Notes: generated by a model not told the origin, from the letters alone. A stretch of 57,168 nucleotides of DNA from Streptomyces aurantiacus JA 4570 (GCF_000414115.1 NZ_AOPZ01000049.1:1-57168); one strand, 5' to 3'. Shown: positions 21,007 through 28,325, counted from the stretch's first letter. Translations and numbers: made by a program.

Positions 21007-21031
21007 CCCCGCGCCCCAAAGGGGCGCGGGG
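21007..21031. terminator. Hairpin between the convergent cchI and cchJ genes
   Basis: CCCCGCGCCCC (21007-21017) and GGGGCGCGGGG (21021-21031) form a perfect 11-bp stem with loop AAA, located between the cchI stop (20991) and the minus-strand cchJ stop (21088). The right arm is the first part of the dispersed repeat copy B, so the repeat supplies the terminator. Confidence 0.7.
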
Positions 21032-21086
21032 CGTGTCGATTTGCGGCTCCGCCGCGTGGGCGCGACCAGCCCCCACCGGCCCGCAG
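21021..21086 (+). repeat. Dispersed repeat, copy B (intergenic)
   Basis: This is near-identical to the copy inside the NRPS: GGGGCGCGGGG, then TGCGGCTCCGCCGCGTGGG, then CCCACCGGCCCGCAG. It ends two bases before the cchJ stop codon at 21088-21090. Its internal CGGCTCCGCCG is itself palindromic. Confidence 0.8.
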
Positions 21087-21087
21087 G

Positions 21088-22215
21088 TCATTCACTGCGT
21101 ACTCCCAGCGGAGCGCCCAGTGCCCAGGCGACATCCCTCAGCAGAGCCTCCCGCCACCCGGCCCGATCATGGCCGGAGGCCGACCGCGAGACCCGCACCG
21201 CCGCACCGGCCTGCTCGGCCAAAGCCTCGACCGGCTCACAGTGGGGCAGCATCCGGGGCTCGTGTGCCCCCACGTCGAACGCGACCCGAAGTCCGGACAG
21301 ATCGGGGCGTTCGCCACGAAGTCGCGCGGCGATTGTCCCGCCGACCGGACCGTCCAGGAGGTCCGCCCGGTCCAGCGCGCCGGGCGCCCACCAGAACGAC
21401 CCCGACTGGCAGGCGACGCGGGACACCAGCTCCGGGAACTCGAGCGCCGCGTACAGCGCGCTCAGCCCGCCGAGGCTCTGCCCGGCGACCACGAGCCGGT
21501 CCGGCTCGGCGGGGACGTCGGACTCCGCCACCAGCGGCAGGAGTTCGTCGCGGACCGCCTCCCACAGCTCGGGCCTGCACGTGAACTCGGCTTCCCTGTC
21601 CTTGGCCGGGAGGAAGACGAGGGTGACCGGGGGCATGTCACCGGCGGCGACGGCCGCGTCGAACGCGGTCATGGCCGGGTGCAGATAGAGCCAGTCGTCG
21701 CCGTCGAGCAGCAGGACGACGGGCCCGCCGCCGCCCGCCGGGTGGACCCGCACGGTGCGCCGCCCGCCGAGCCGTTCACTGGCCCAGCGGATCCGGGTAC
21801 GCGGGACGGGCAGGACGTCGTCGGGGCCGACGAGGGGCCAGTGCGGCTGGGCCGGGGCGTCGGGCGTCGCCGCGATGGACCGGTCACCGCCCGCTCCGGC
21901 CGGGTTGAGCGGGTCGGCGTACGCCGCGTCGCCGGAGCGGAACTGATAGGTCACCCGCAGCTTCGCGGGCAGGCGCACCTCGGCGTACCAGCAGTCCGTT
22001 TCGTCGGCGCGACGCAGTTCGACTGGCTCCGACCAGCTCTCGAAGTCGATACTCGCCGGGGACCCGCGCCACAGGAACAGGGTCCTCCAGCCGCCGTCGC
22101 CCGCCGGTATGGACACGGGAGTGCCCGCGGTCTCCGCGGCCGCCCAGAAATCGTCGGTGCCGGGCTCGCCGGGCAGCCCGAACTCGGCGAAGCCGCTGTC
22201 CGTCAAGACCCGCAT
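21088..22215 (-). CDS. cchJ: Siderophore esterase (CchJ/Fes-type alpha/beta hydrolase)
   Basis: The protein has 375 residues. The ATG at 22215 is chosen over longer frames because AAAGGAG lies about 8 bases upstream. An N-terminal beta-rich region (about 1-125) resembles that of enterochelin esterases. The esterase_D-like hydrolase domain follows, with nucleophile motif G-Q-S-L-G-G-L near 230, a D-V-G-A-H-E stretch and a late His (S-G-H-D) as likely triad members. In S. coelicolor the equivalent CchJ is needed for coelichelin assembly and is thought to release the peptide from the thioesterase-less NRPS. Hydrolysis of the ferric complex is the other family role. The iron box at 22317-22335 lies about 100 bases upstream. 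Confidence 0.9.
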   Translation of the reverse strand: MRVLTDSGFAEFGLPGEPGTDDFWAAAETAGTPVSIPAGDGGWRTLFLWRGSPASIDFESWSEPVELRRADETDCWYAEVRLPAKLRVTYQFRSGDAAYADPLNPAGAGGDRSIAATPDAPAQPHWPLVGPDDVLPVPRTRIRWASERLGGRRTVRVHPAGGGGPVVLLLDGDDWLYLHPAMTAFDAAVAAGDMPPVTLVFLPAKDREAEFTCRPELWEAVRDELLPLVAESDVPAEPDRLVVAGQSLGGLSALYAALEFPELVSRVACQSGSFWWAPGALDRADLLDGPVGGTIAARLRGERPDLSGLRVAFDVGAHEPRMLPHCEPVEALAEQAGAAVRVSRSASGHDRAGWREALLRDVAWALGAPLGVRSE

Positions 22216-22316
22216 GAACGTCTCCTTTTGAGAGGGAAGGGGAAGGGGAAAGGCCGGGTTCATCAGAATGAGGCGTGCCCCATCCAACCTCGGGCTTCCT
22301 GGCTGGACTTTGAGAA

Positions 22317-22335
22317 TTAGGTAAGGCTAGCCTAA
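22317..22335. promoter_or_regulatory. Iron box between cchJ and the GNAT gene
   Basis: TTAGGTAAGGCTAGCCTAA matches about 16 of 19 consensus positions. It is near palindromic and sits between two divergent genes, so one repressor site can control both cchJ (minus) and the acetyltransferase gene (plus). Confidence 0.9.
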
Positions 22336-22404
22336 CCATGATGTTGTGTCGGGGTGACCTGGCGACGAGCCGCTCTTCGACCGCCGAACCGAGAAAGGAA
22401 AGCC

Positions 22405-22950
22405 TTGTTCACGGCTACGCCGCGCCCTGCCCCGCAGCAACAGGCGCACGCGCACGCGCTTCTCGCGCCGGCGGACTCAGTGTGCTCCGCCCGCCCGGGC
22501 GAAGTGCGCACCGCCCGCCCGGAGGACGCCGCGGCACTCGTCGGCCTGTCGCTCCCCTTCGTGCGCTCGGGGGCGCTGCGGGAACGACCGCTCGCGCTGT
22601 ACGCCGACCACGCCGCCGACTTCCTCGTGGCACAGGCTCCCGACGGCACCCTGGAGGGCTGCGTGGGCCTGCGCGCACATCCCGCGGCCGCGGGGGAGGC
22701 CGGCGTCGTGTACAACTTCTGCGTGGCCGCGCACCGGCAGGGAGACGGACTGGGGGCGGAGCTCCTGCGCGCCGTCCTGGCCACGGCGCGCGCCCGCTCG
22801 CTCGACGCCCTGTTCACGGCGACGACCGGCAGTGGCGGCCTGTTCCTCCGGTACGGATTCGAGCTCACGACCGCGCGCCTCGCGCCGCCGTCCTGGGCGG
22901 CGTCCCTGGACCCTCGACGCAACGCGCGGATCCTCACGAGGACCGTGTAG
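22405..22950 (+). CDS. argA: N-acetylglutamate-synthase-like GNAT acetyltransferase
   Basis: The protein has 181 residues. TTG at 22405 is preferred because GAAAGGAAAG lies just upstream; GTG 22354 and ATG 22338 are in-frame or nearby alternatives with weaker sites. The GNAT core runs from V-R-T-A-R-P-E-D (about 35) through L-A-L-Y-A-D-H-A-A-D-F-L-V-A and V-G-L, to the acetyl-CoA loop R-Q-G-D-G-L-G-A and the late R-Y-G-F-E. The L-Y-x-x-x-x-x-F-x-V-A and C-terminal N-x-R-I-L elements resemble short actinobacterial N-acetylglutamate synthases. It would acetylate glutamate, the first step to ornithine. It converges on an argB-like gene 7 bases away. A hydroxyornithine acyltransferase role is possible but less likely. 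Confidence 0.68.
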   Translation: MFTATPRPAPQQQAHAHALLAPADSVCSARPGEVRTARPEDAAALVGLSLPFVRSGALRERPLALYADHAADFLVAQAPDGTLEGCVGLRAHPAAAGEAGVVYNFCVAAHRQGDGLGAELLRAVLATARARSLDALFTATTGSGGLFLRYGFELTTARLAPPSWAASLDPRRNARILTRTV

Positions 22951-22973
22951 CGGATCCTCACGGGGACTGTGCG
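22926..22973. repeat. 24-bp tandem duplication across the argA-like/argB-like gene ends
   Basis: GCGGATCCTCACGAGGACCG (22926 on) is repeated as GCGGATCCTCACGGGGACTG (22950 on). Units of 24 bp lie head to tail. The first contains the end of the GNAT gene and the second contains the last codons of the convergent kinase gene, so both C-termini derive partly from the same sequence. Confidence 0.6.
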
Positions 22974-23908
22974 GGGCACGAAGGCCCGGGCACCACGGTC
23001 GTGCCGGGGCTGCTCTCACCGAGGACGCCGCGCAACACCGCGTGCGGCACGCGCCCGTCGAGGACGTGCGCCCTGCGCACACCGCCGCGGACGGCCCGCA
23101 GGCAGCCCTCCATCTTCGGCAGCATCCCGCTCGCCAGCTCCGGCAGCAGCTCGTCCAGCGCGTCGGCCGTCAGGCGGTCGATCACGTCCGTGCTGTGCGG
23201 CCAATTCGCGTACAGCCCCTCGACGTCGGTGAGCATCACGAGGCGCTCGGCGTCCAGGGCCACCGCCAGGGCCGACGCCGCGAGGTCGGCGTTGACGTTG
23301 TAGACCTGCCCGTCCTCGCCGCGCGCCACGGGGGAGACCACCGGGATGTGCCCCTGCTCCAGGAGCGCGCGCACCATGCCCGGGTTCACGTCCACGATGT
23401 CCCCGACGAGACCGATGTCCACCGGCCGGCCGTCCACCCAGGCCGGCCGCCGCACGGCGGTCATCGTGTGGGCGTCCTCGCCGGTCATGCCGACGGCGAA
23501 CGGCCCGTGGCTGTTGATGTGGCCGACCAACTCCCGTTGGACCGTGCCCGTCAGCACCATGCGGGCCACTTCCATGGTCTCCGGCGTGGTCACCCGCAGG
23601 CCCGCTTCGAAGCGGCTCTCCAGGCCGAGGCGGTCGAGCATCGCGCTGATCTGCGGCCCGCCGCCATGGACGACGACCGGGCGCAGGCCCGCGTGCCACA
23701 GCTCCACGACGTCCTGGGCGAACGTCCGCTGCAGGTCCGCGTCCACCATGGCGTTGCCGCCGAACTTCACGACGACCACGCTGTCCCGGAGCTCCTCCGG
23801 CCAGGGAAGAGTGAGGTGGGGTTCGCCGGATTCCTCGATCTCGCCGGATTCCCCGTTCTGGGCGGACATCCCGCTCGCGGGGAATCCCCGGGCAGCGGTC
23901 ACGCTCAC
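22958..23908 (-). CDS. argB: N-acetylglutamate kinase (ArgB-type) within the siderophore regulon
   Basis: The protein has 316 residues. GTG at 23908 is chosen with GGAG 7 bases upstream. The amino-acid-kinase fold is intact: V-K-F-G-G-N-A-M near 50, [10 protein letters not shown] near 83, R-V-T-T-x-[17 protein letters not shown] near 212, L-T-D-V-E-G-L-Y and P-K-M-E-G-C. It would phosphorylate N-acetylglutamate, the controlled step of ornithine synthesis. The N-terminal helix preceding the core (usually L-P-W/Y followed by a basic helix) is replaced by [10 protein letters not shown], and the C-terminal E-x-F-T-x-x-G-x-G-T arginine-site segment reads [10 protein letters not shown]. It has its own iron box at 23988-24006. 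Confidence 0.9.
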   Translation of the reverse strand: MSVTAARGFPASGMSAQNGESGEIEESGEPHLTLPWPEELRDSVVVVKFGGNAMVDADLQRTFAQDVVELWHAGLRPVVVHGGGPQISAMLDRLGLESRFEAGLRVTTPETMEVARMVLTGTVQRELVGHINSHGPFAVGMTGEDAHTMTAVRRPAWVDGRPVDIGLVGDIVDVNPGMVRALLEQGHIPVVSPVARGEDGQVYNVNADLAASALAVALDAERLVMLTDVEGLYANWPHSTDVIDRLTADALDELLPELASGMLPKMEGCLRAVRGGVRRAHVLDGRVPHAVLRGVLGESSPGTTVVPGPSCPAQSP

Positions 23909-23987
23909 GAAGCCACTCCATTCATGGGCAGGCCCGCCCATGGAGGGCGGGCCGGGGGTGGAAAGGTGCCGGGTCAGCCGGATTTCC

Positions 23988-24006
23988 TTAGCTTAGCCTA
24001 GCCTAA
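23988..24006 (-). promoter_or_regulatory. Iron box for the argB-like gene
   Basis: The + strand reads TTAGCTTAGCCTAGCCTAA; the minus strand reads TTAGGCTAGGCTAAGCTAA. It lies 79 bases upstream of the GTG at 23908 and downstream of the second formyltransferase gene, so it controls the kinase gene specifically. Confidence 0.85.
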
Positions 24007-24069
24007 GTTCCGATCCCGGCTGTGGTGGTCGTCCGCGTACCGCGCCCTTCTCGAGGGGCGTGCGGCGCC

Positions 24070-25017
24070 TTATGGGCGCGCCGTCAAGTACCCGCCCATC
24101 GTGCGGAAGTAGTCCGTCGCCGCGTACTCCGACCCGTCCTCGGTCCGCACCCGCTTGACCGCGAGGCCGCGGCAGCGGCCCGAGCGCGCGTCGGCGCCGG
24201 CCACGATGACGATCGCGTCGCCCTCGCGGATGAAGACGCGCCCGGGGGTGCCGCCGTAGTGGCCCGCCGACACCGTCGCCTCCAGGATCCGCAGCCGCTT
24301 GCCGCGGTGGTACGTGAAGGCGTTGGGGTACGGGTCGCACTGGGCGCGCACGAACCGGTCCAGGTCCTCCGCCGGCCAGGTCCAGTCGACACGGCTGTCC
24401 TCGATGGCGCGCTTGTGGAAGAAGCTGGCCTTCGAGCGGTCCTGGGGCGTCCACTGCGCCGTGCCCGAGTCGATCAGGTCGAGGGAGTCCCGCACGATCG
24501 GCGTGATGAGGTCGACCGTCTTGTGGAACAGGTCCTTCGCCGTGTCGGCGGGCCCGACGGCCACGGAGCGTTGGAGCAGTATGTCGCCCATGTCCAGATC
24601 GGCGTCCATGCGGTGGGCGGTGACGCCGACTTCGGGCTCGCCGTTGATGAGCGCCCAGATCAGCGGCGAGAAGCCGGCGTAGGCGGGCAGCAGCGAGTCG
24701 TGTACGTTCAGAGTCCCGTGCCGCGGAAGATCGAAGATCTCCGGGGGTAGCCAGGTGCGCCAGTTGTTGGCGACGATCAGGTCCGGCTCCGCGGACTTGA
24801 GCGCTTCGAGCAGCGCGTCGTCGCCGGGGCGGTTGCGCAGCAGCACCGGTACGCCGTGCTGTTCGGCGAGATCGGCCACCGAGTCGTTCCAGATCTTCTC
24901 GTACGCGTGGTCGCTCTTGGGGTGCGTGACGACGAGGACCACTTCGTGCCCGGAATCCAGCAGGGCCCGCAGCGTGCGGTGGCCCCACGTCTGGTAGCCG
25001 AACATGGCGACCCGCAT
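24070..25017 (-). CDS. cchA: N5-hydroxyornithine formyltransferase, copy 2 (CchA-type)
   Basis: The protein has 315 residues. ATG at 25017 follows GAGGAGGATTCAC; longer open frames to 25365 have no support. N-V-H-D-S-L-L-P and D-M-G-D-I are intact, as in copy 1, and the two proteins have equal length and align without gaps. Differences are spread throughout, so this is an old duplication, not a recent one. It is divergent from the monooxygenase gene and shares the iron box at 25039-25057, matching the usual pairing of formyltransferase and ornithine hydroxylase genes. Function: N5-formylation of hydroxyornithine using 10-formyl-tetrahydrofolate. Confidence 0.9.
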   Translation of the reverse strand: MRVAMFGYQTWGHRTLRALLDSGHEVVLVVTHPKSDHAYEKIWNDSVADLAEQHGVPVLLRNRPGDDALLEALKSAEPDLIVANNWRTWLPPEIFDLPRHGTLNVHDSLLPAYAGFSPLIWALINGEPEVGVTAHRMDADLDMGDILLQRSVAVGPADTAKDLFHKTVDLITPIVRDSLDLIDSGTAQWTPQDRSKASFFHKRAIEDSRVDWTWPAEDLDRFVRAQCDPYPNAFTYHRGKRLRILEATVSAGHYGGTPGRVFIREGDAIVIVAGADARSGRCRGLAVKRVRTEDGSEYAATDYFRTMGGYLTARP

Positions 25018-25038
25018 GTGAATCCTCCTCAGACGTTG

Positions 25039-25057
25039 CAAGGTAAGGCTAACCTTA
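25039..25057. promoter_or_regulatory. Iron box between the formyltransferase copy 2 and monooxygenase genes
   Basis: CAAGGTAAGGCTAACCTTA is nearly palindromic and close to the consensus in its centre. It lies 22 bases from the formyltransferase ATG (minus) and about 28 bases from the likely monooxygenase start (plus), so it should repress both. Confidence 0.85.
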
Positions 25058-25084
25058 TCTAACATGTGCCTGCTTAGGGAGGCG

Positions 25085-26467
25085 ATGACGCGGGTGAACA
25101 CTCTGCACAGCGGGCCGGATTCGACGTACGACGGCACGGAATCGACACATGAAGGGCCGGAAGTGACGTACGACGTCCTGGGGATCGGTTTCGGACCGTC
25201 CAACCTCGCTCTCGCGATCGCGGTCGAGGAACACAATGCGAAGGCCGCCGCGGGAGAGCGGATACGCGCGGGATTCCTGGAGAAGCAGTCGAGCTTCGGC
25301 TGGCACCGGGGCATGCTGATCGACGACGCCACGATGCAGGTGTCGTTCCTGAAGGACCTGGTCACGATGCGGGACCCGACCAGCAGCTACAGCTTCCTGT
25401 GCTATCTGCGGGAGCGGGACAGGCTGGTGGACTTCCTCAACCAGAAGACGCTCTTCCCGCTGCGCATCGAGTTCCACGACTACCTCGAGTGGGCCGCCGC
25501 GCGCGTGGCCGGGCTCGTCGAGTACTCCGCCGAGGTCCTCTCCGTGCAGCCGGTGACCGAGGACGGGGAGATCGTCTTCTTCGACGTGGTCAGCCGCGAC
25601 CCGGCGAACCCGGAGGCGACCATCGTGCGCCGGACCCGCAGCCTGTGCGTGGCGACCGGCATGGAGCCGCGCATGCCGTCCAACGCGGTCCGCTCCGAAC
25701 GGGTCTTCCACAACAGCGAGTTGATCCCGCGCGTCGCCGACGTCCTCGACAAGGGCACCCCGGTGCGCCGCGCGGTCGTGCTCGGCGCAGGCCAGAGCGC
25801 CGCCGAGAGCGTGGACTACCTCCACCGGAACTTCCCCGAGGCCGAGATCTGCTCGGTGTTCGCCAAGTACGGCTACACGCCCGCCGACGACAGCCCGTTC
25901 GCCAACCGGATCTTCGACCCGGAGGCCGTGGACATCTTCTACAAGTCGCCGCCGGAGGTGAAGCAGTCCCTGGTCGACTACCACCGCAGCACCAACTACT
26001 CGGTCGTCGACATGGACCTCATCGAGTCGCTCTCGCGGACCATGTACCAGGAGAAGGTCCAGGGGCGGCAGCGCATGCGCATGCTGAACGTCTCCCGCAT
26101 CCGTGACATCGACGCGCACGACGACGGCCTGGACATCGGCATCGAGTTCCTGCCCACCGCCGAACGCGACACCCTCAGCGCCGACCTGCTGGTGTGCGCG
26201 ACGGGCTACCACCCGCGCGGCATCGACGAACGCCTCGGCGAACTCGGCAAGCTGTGCCGCCGCGACGACGAGGACGCCCTCGTGGTCGGCCGCGATCACC
26301 GCGTCGCCACCCACGCGAACGTCGCCGCCGACATCTACCTCCAGGGCGGCACGGAGCACACCCACGGCCTGACGTCGACGCTGCTGTCGAACACGGCGGT
26401 ACGGGCGGGGGAGATCTACGCTTCCCTGCTCGAGCGCCGACGCGGCCAGGAGGCGCTGAGCCGCTAG
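25085..26467 (+). CDS. cchB: L-ornithine N5-monooxygenase (CchB-type)
   Basis: The protein has about 460 residues. The start is uncertain: AGGGAGG (25076-25082) is too near ATG 25085 and better placed for GTG 25094; ATG 25064 would need leaderless translation. The core begins at Y-D-V-L-G-I-G-F-G-P-S-N-L (FAD site, near residue 30). W-H-x-G-M-L-I-D-D-A-T-M-Q, the substrate/FAD motif of N-hydroxylating monooxygenases, follows. The NADPH motif G-A-G-Q-S-A-A-E lies near 235 and the C-terminal A-T-G-Y motif near 375. It hydroxylates ornithine to N5-hydroxyornithine, feeding all ornithine-derived residues. 21-bp repeats lie between the start and the FAD site. Confidence 0.93.
   Translation: MTRVNTLHSGPDSTYDGTESTHEGPEVTYDVLGIGFGPSNLALAIAVEEHNAKAAAGERIRAGFLEKQSSFGWHRGMLIDDATMQVSFLKDLVTMRDPTSSYSFLCYLRERDRLVDFLNQKTLFPLRIEFHDYLEWAAARVAGLVEYSAEVLSVQPVTEDGEIVFFDVVSRDPANPEATIVRRTRSLCVATGMEPRMPSNAVRSERVFHNSELIPRVADVLDKGTPVRRAVVLGAGQSAAESVDYLHRNFPEAEICSVFAKYGYTPADDSPFANRIFDPEAVDIFYKSPPEVKQSLVDYHRSTNYSVVDMDLIESLSRTMYQEKVQGRQRMRMLNVSRIRDIDAHDDGLDIGIEFLPTAERDTLSADLLVCATGYHPRGIDERLGELGKLCRRDDEDALVVGRDHRVATHANVAADIYLQGGTEHTHGLTSTLLSNTAVRAGEIYASLLERRRGQEALSR
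25100..25183 (+). repeat. Degenerate 21-bp repeats in the 5' end of cchB
   Basis: Units are 25121-25141, 25142-25162 and 25163-25183, with a weaker unit at 25100-25120. They encode the 7-residue pattern S-T-Y-D-G-T-E / S-T-H-E-G-P-E / V-T-Y-D-V-L-G. The last unit already contains the first strand of the FAD domain and a possible GTG start at 25163. The period equals that of the repeats at the start of cchD. Confidence 0.55.
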
Positions 26468-26522
26468 GCGCTGAGCCGCTACGCGCTTCGCTGGATGTTG
26501 CCGCACCCGGGCCGTCGTACGC

Positions 26523-26589
26523 CTGCGGGCCCGTTGTGGCTGGTCGCGCCCACGCGGCGGAGCCGCACATCTACACAGCCCCGCGCCCC
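26523..26589 (-). repeat. Dispersed repeat, copy C (intergenic, inverted)
   Basis: The minus strand reads GGGGCGCGGGG, a TGCGGCTCCGCCGCGTGGG core and GGGCCCGCAG, matching copies A and B with a few changes. It lies between cchB and the LRR gene, close to the right boundary of the siderophore locus. Confidence 0.78.
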
Positions 26590-26621
26590 TTCAGGGCGCC
26601 ACCGAACCGTAGGCGACTTCA

Positions 26622-26651
26622 CCCCCCTCTCCTCTCCGGGCGAGAGGGGGG
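26622..26651. terminator. Terminator between cchB and the LRR gene
   Basis: CCCCCCTCTC (26622-26631) and GAGAGGGGGG (26642-26651) form a perfect 10-bp stem, followed by TTTG. It lies between convergent genes (cchB stop 26467; LRR stop 26673), so it marks the right end of the siderophore locus. Confidence 0.75.
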
Positions 26652-26672
26652 TTTGCCGTGCGCGGTCGGCGG

Positions 26673-27398
26673 CTAGCGCAGCACCACGCAACCCCGTGCC
26701 CGCAGCGCCGCCAGGGTCTCCTCGCTGCCCCGGACGTCGTTCCAGCGCAGGTCCAGCTTCTCCAGGGACGGCAACTCCGCCAGCCAGGGCGGCAGTTCGC
26801 GCAACTGGTTGGCCCGCAGGTCGAGGCGCCGCAGGAGCGGCAGGCCGCGCAGCGCTTCCGGCACCTGCACGAACGCGTTGTCCCTCAGCTCCAGTTCGCG
26901 CAGCTCGACGAGGCGGTCCAGGGCGCCGGGGAGGGCCGTGAGGCGGTTGCCGCGCAGCCACAGTTCGCGCAGGGAGCGCAGGGCGCCGAGTGTGGTGGGG
27001 AGTTCGGTGAGGTCGTTGTGCTGGGCGCGCAGTTCGACGAGGGACACCATGCGGCCCAGGGTGTGCGGCAGGGCGGTCAGCTGGTTCTCGCCCACGTTCA
27101 GGTACGTGAGCTGCGTGAGGCCGCCCAGCTCTTCGGGCAGCGCGGTGAGGCGGTTGTCGTGCAGGTACAGGAAGTCGCTCAGCGCGGGCAGGGCGCCCAG
27201 CTCCGGCGGGACGGACGTGAGCTGGTTGTGGCCGAGGTCCAGCACCCGGAGGGCGGTGAGCGCGGCGACCCGCGCGGGCAGGTGCGTGAGCGCGTTGTCG
27301 GCGAGGAGCAGGACCTCCAGGCGGGGATGGCGCCAGACCTCTTCGGGTATCTCGTCGAGTCCGGCGCGCCAGTGGTCGAGTACGGTCCCGTGGGTCAT
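26673..27398 (-). CDS. Leucine-rich-repeat protein
   Basis: The protein has 241 residues. ATG at 27398 follows GGAGAGG. From about residue 25 it consists of roughly nine 23-residue LRRs of the bacterial pattern L-x-x-L-P-x-x-L-x-x-L-x-x-L-x-x-L-x-L-x-x-N-x-L (for example L-R-V-L-D-L-G-H-N-Q-L-T-S-V-P). There is no signal peptide or membrane segment, so it is cytosolic. The repeats probably form a protein-binding solenoid. Partner and function cannot be told from the sequence. It is a single gene upstream of a divergent regulator gene. Confidence 0.85.
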   Translation of the reverse strand: MTHGTVLDHWRAGLDEIPEEVWRHPRLEVLLLADNALTHLPARVAALTALRVLDLGHNQLTSVPPELGALPALSDFLYLHDNRLTALPEELGGLTQLTYLNVGENQLTALPHTLGRMVSLVELRAQHNDLTELPTTLGALRSLRELWLRGNRLTALPGALDRLVELRELELRDNAFVQVPEALRGLPLLRRLDLRANQLRELPPWLAELPSLEKLDLRWNDVRGSEETLAALRARGCVVLR

Positions 27399-27491
27399 CG
27401 CGAGCCTCTCCGCTCCTCGGCCCGGCGAGGTTCCCCGGCGGGTTCCCGGCGGCGCGGGCGGCGACGTGGGCGGCGGCCGGGCGACTCGGGC

Positions 27492-27522
27492 GCTAATGGT
27501 TGGCGCGGAACCTATCATTAGC
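27492..27522. promoter_or_regulatory. Inverted repeat, possible operator in front of the CGNR gene
   Basis: GCTAATG (27492-27498) and CATTAGC (27516-27522) form an inverted repeat with inner GTT/AAC symmetry. It ends 3 bases before the ATG at 27526, overlapping the presumed promoter/start, and is AT-rich against its surroundings. Autorepression by the CGNR protein is my inference. Confidence 0.5.
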
Positions 27523-27525
27523 CCC

Positions 27526-28155
27526 ATGTCCGCGCCGCACTCCACCCACCTCGCCCTCGCCCTCGTCGCGACCATCCGCCACGACGGACACGGCGGCGTC
27601 GCCGACGATCTCGACACGCCGGACGCCCTCACCGCCTGGGTGCGCGCCCACGCCGCGGCACTGCCCGGAGGCATCGGCGCCCGGCGCTACCGGGCCGACG
27701 AGAGCGCACTCGAAGCAGTACGGGGGGTGCGCGCCGCCGTCCGTGCGCTGTTCGCGCGAGCGGTGCGTCCAGGAGCACCGAGCCCCGCCGACGCGCGGCG
27801 CCCGCTGCCCCTCGGCGAGGCCGTGGCCCGGCTCAACGCAGCCGCCGCCCGGGTGCCCACCGTGCCCGTGCTGAGCTGGCCGCGCGACGGCGACCCCGTC
27901 GTACGCGACGCACCGACCGTGCCGAGCGGACGCGCCGGCGCCGCCGCACGCGGGGAACTCCTGACCGCCGCCCTCGCCCGCGCCACGCTCGCCTTCCTCG
28001 CCGGCCCCGACCGGCAGCGCCTTCGCGCCTGCCACGCGCCGCGCTGCGTGCGCTACTTCCTGAAGGACCACCCCCGCCAGGAGTGGTGCAAACCCTCCTG
28101 CGGCAACCGCGCCCGCGTGGCCCGCCACCACGAGCGCGGCCGGAGCACGGCCTGA
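27526..28155 (+). CDS. CGNR zinc-finger protein (ABATE domain)
   Basis: The protein has 209 residues. The N-terminal part (about 1-150) fits the ABATE (putative stress-induced transcription regulator) domain. The C-terminal zinc finger has C-H-A-P-R-C near 172 and W-C-K-P-S-C-G-N-R near 190, with four cysteines and the naming CGNR motif. Members are thought to be DNA-binding regulators. ATG at 27526 is almost directly behind an inverted repeat, suggesting a short or absent leader and autoregulation. The divergent LRR gene may share the regulatory region. Confidence 0.85.
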   Translation: MSAPHSTHLALALVATIRHDGHGGVADDLDTPDALTAWVRAHAAALPGGIGARRYRADESALEAVRGVRAAVRALFARAVRPGAPSPADARRPLPLGEAVARLNAAAARVPTVPVLSWPRDGDPVVRDAPTVPSGRAGAAARGELLTAALARATLAFLAGPDRQRLRACHAPRCVRYFLKDHPRQEWCKPSCGNRARVARHHERGRSTA

Positions 28156-28325
28156 GCCCCGGCCGGGGCGCGACCCGGCCGCGGAGCCGAGCCGCGATGG
28201 GCGTGAACCGCACCCTCACCGGCCCTTTCGCGGTCCCGGCCCGCCCTTGTCCCGGTGCCGTCCCGCCCCTGTCCCGGCGCCGCCCCCGCGCCGGGATCAC
28301 CGCGCCGGACACGTACCATGGCCGC

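Noticed and set aside
22405..22950. GNAT gene as a hydroxyornithine acetyltransferase making an acetyl variant of the siderophore
   Set aside because: The protein is short and resembles stand-alone N-acetylglutamate synthases, and it is paired with an N-acetylglutamate kinase gene. Hydroxamate acyltransferases are a different, usually longer group. Not excluded by experiment.
24070..25365. A 431-residue version of the second formyltransferase
   Set aside because: The extra N-terminus runs across the iron box and into the monooxygenase gene. ATG 25017 has a strong ribosome site and aligns with copy 1.
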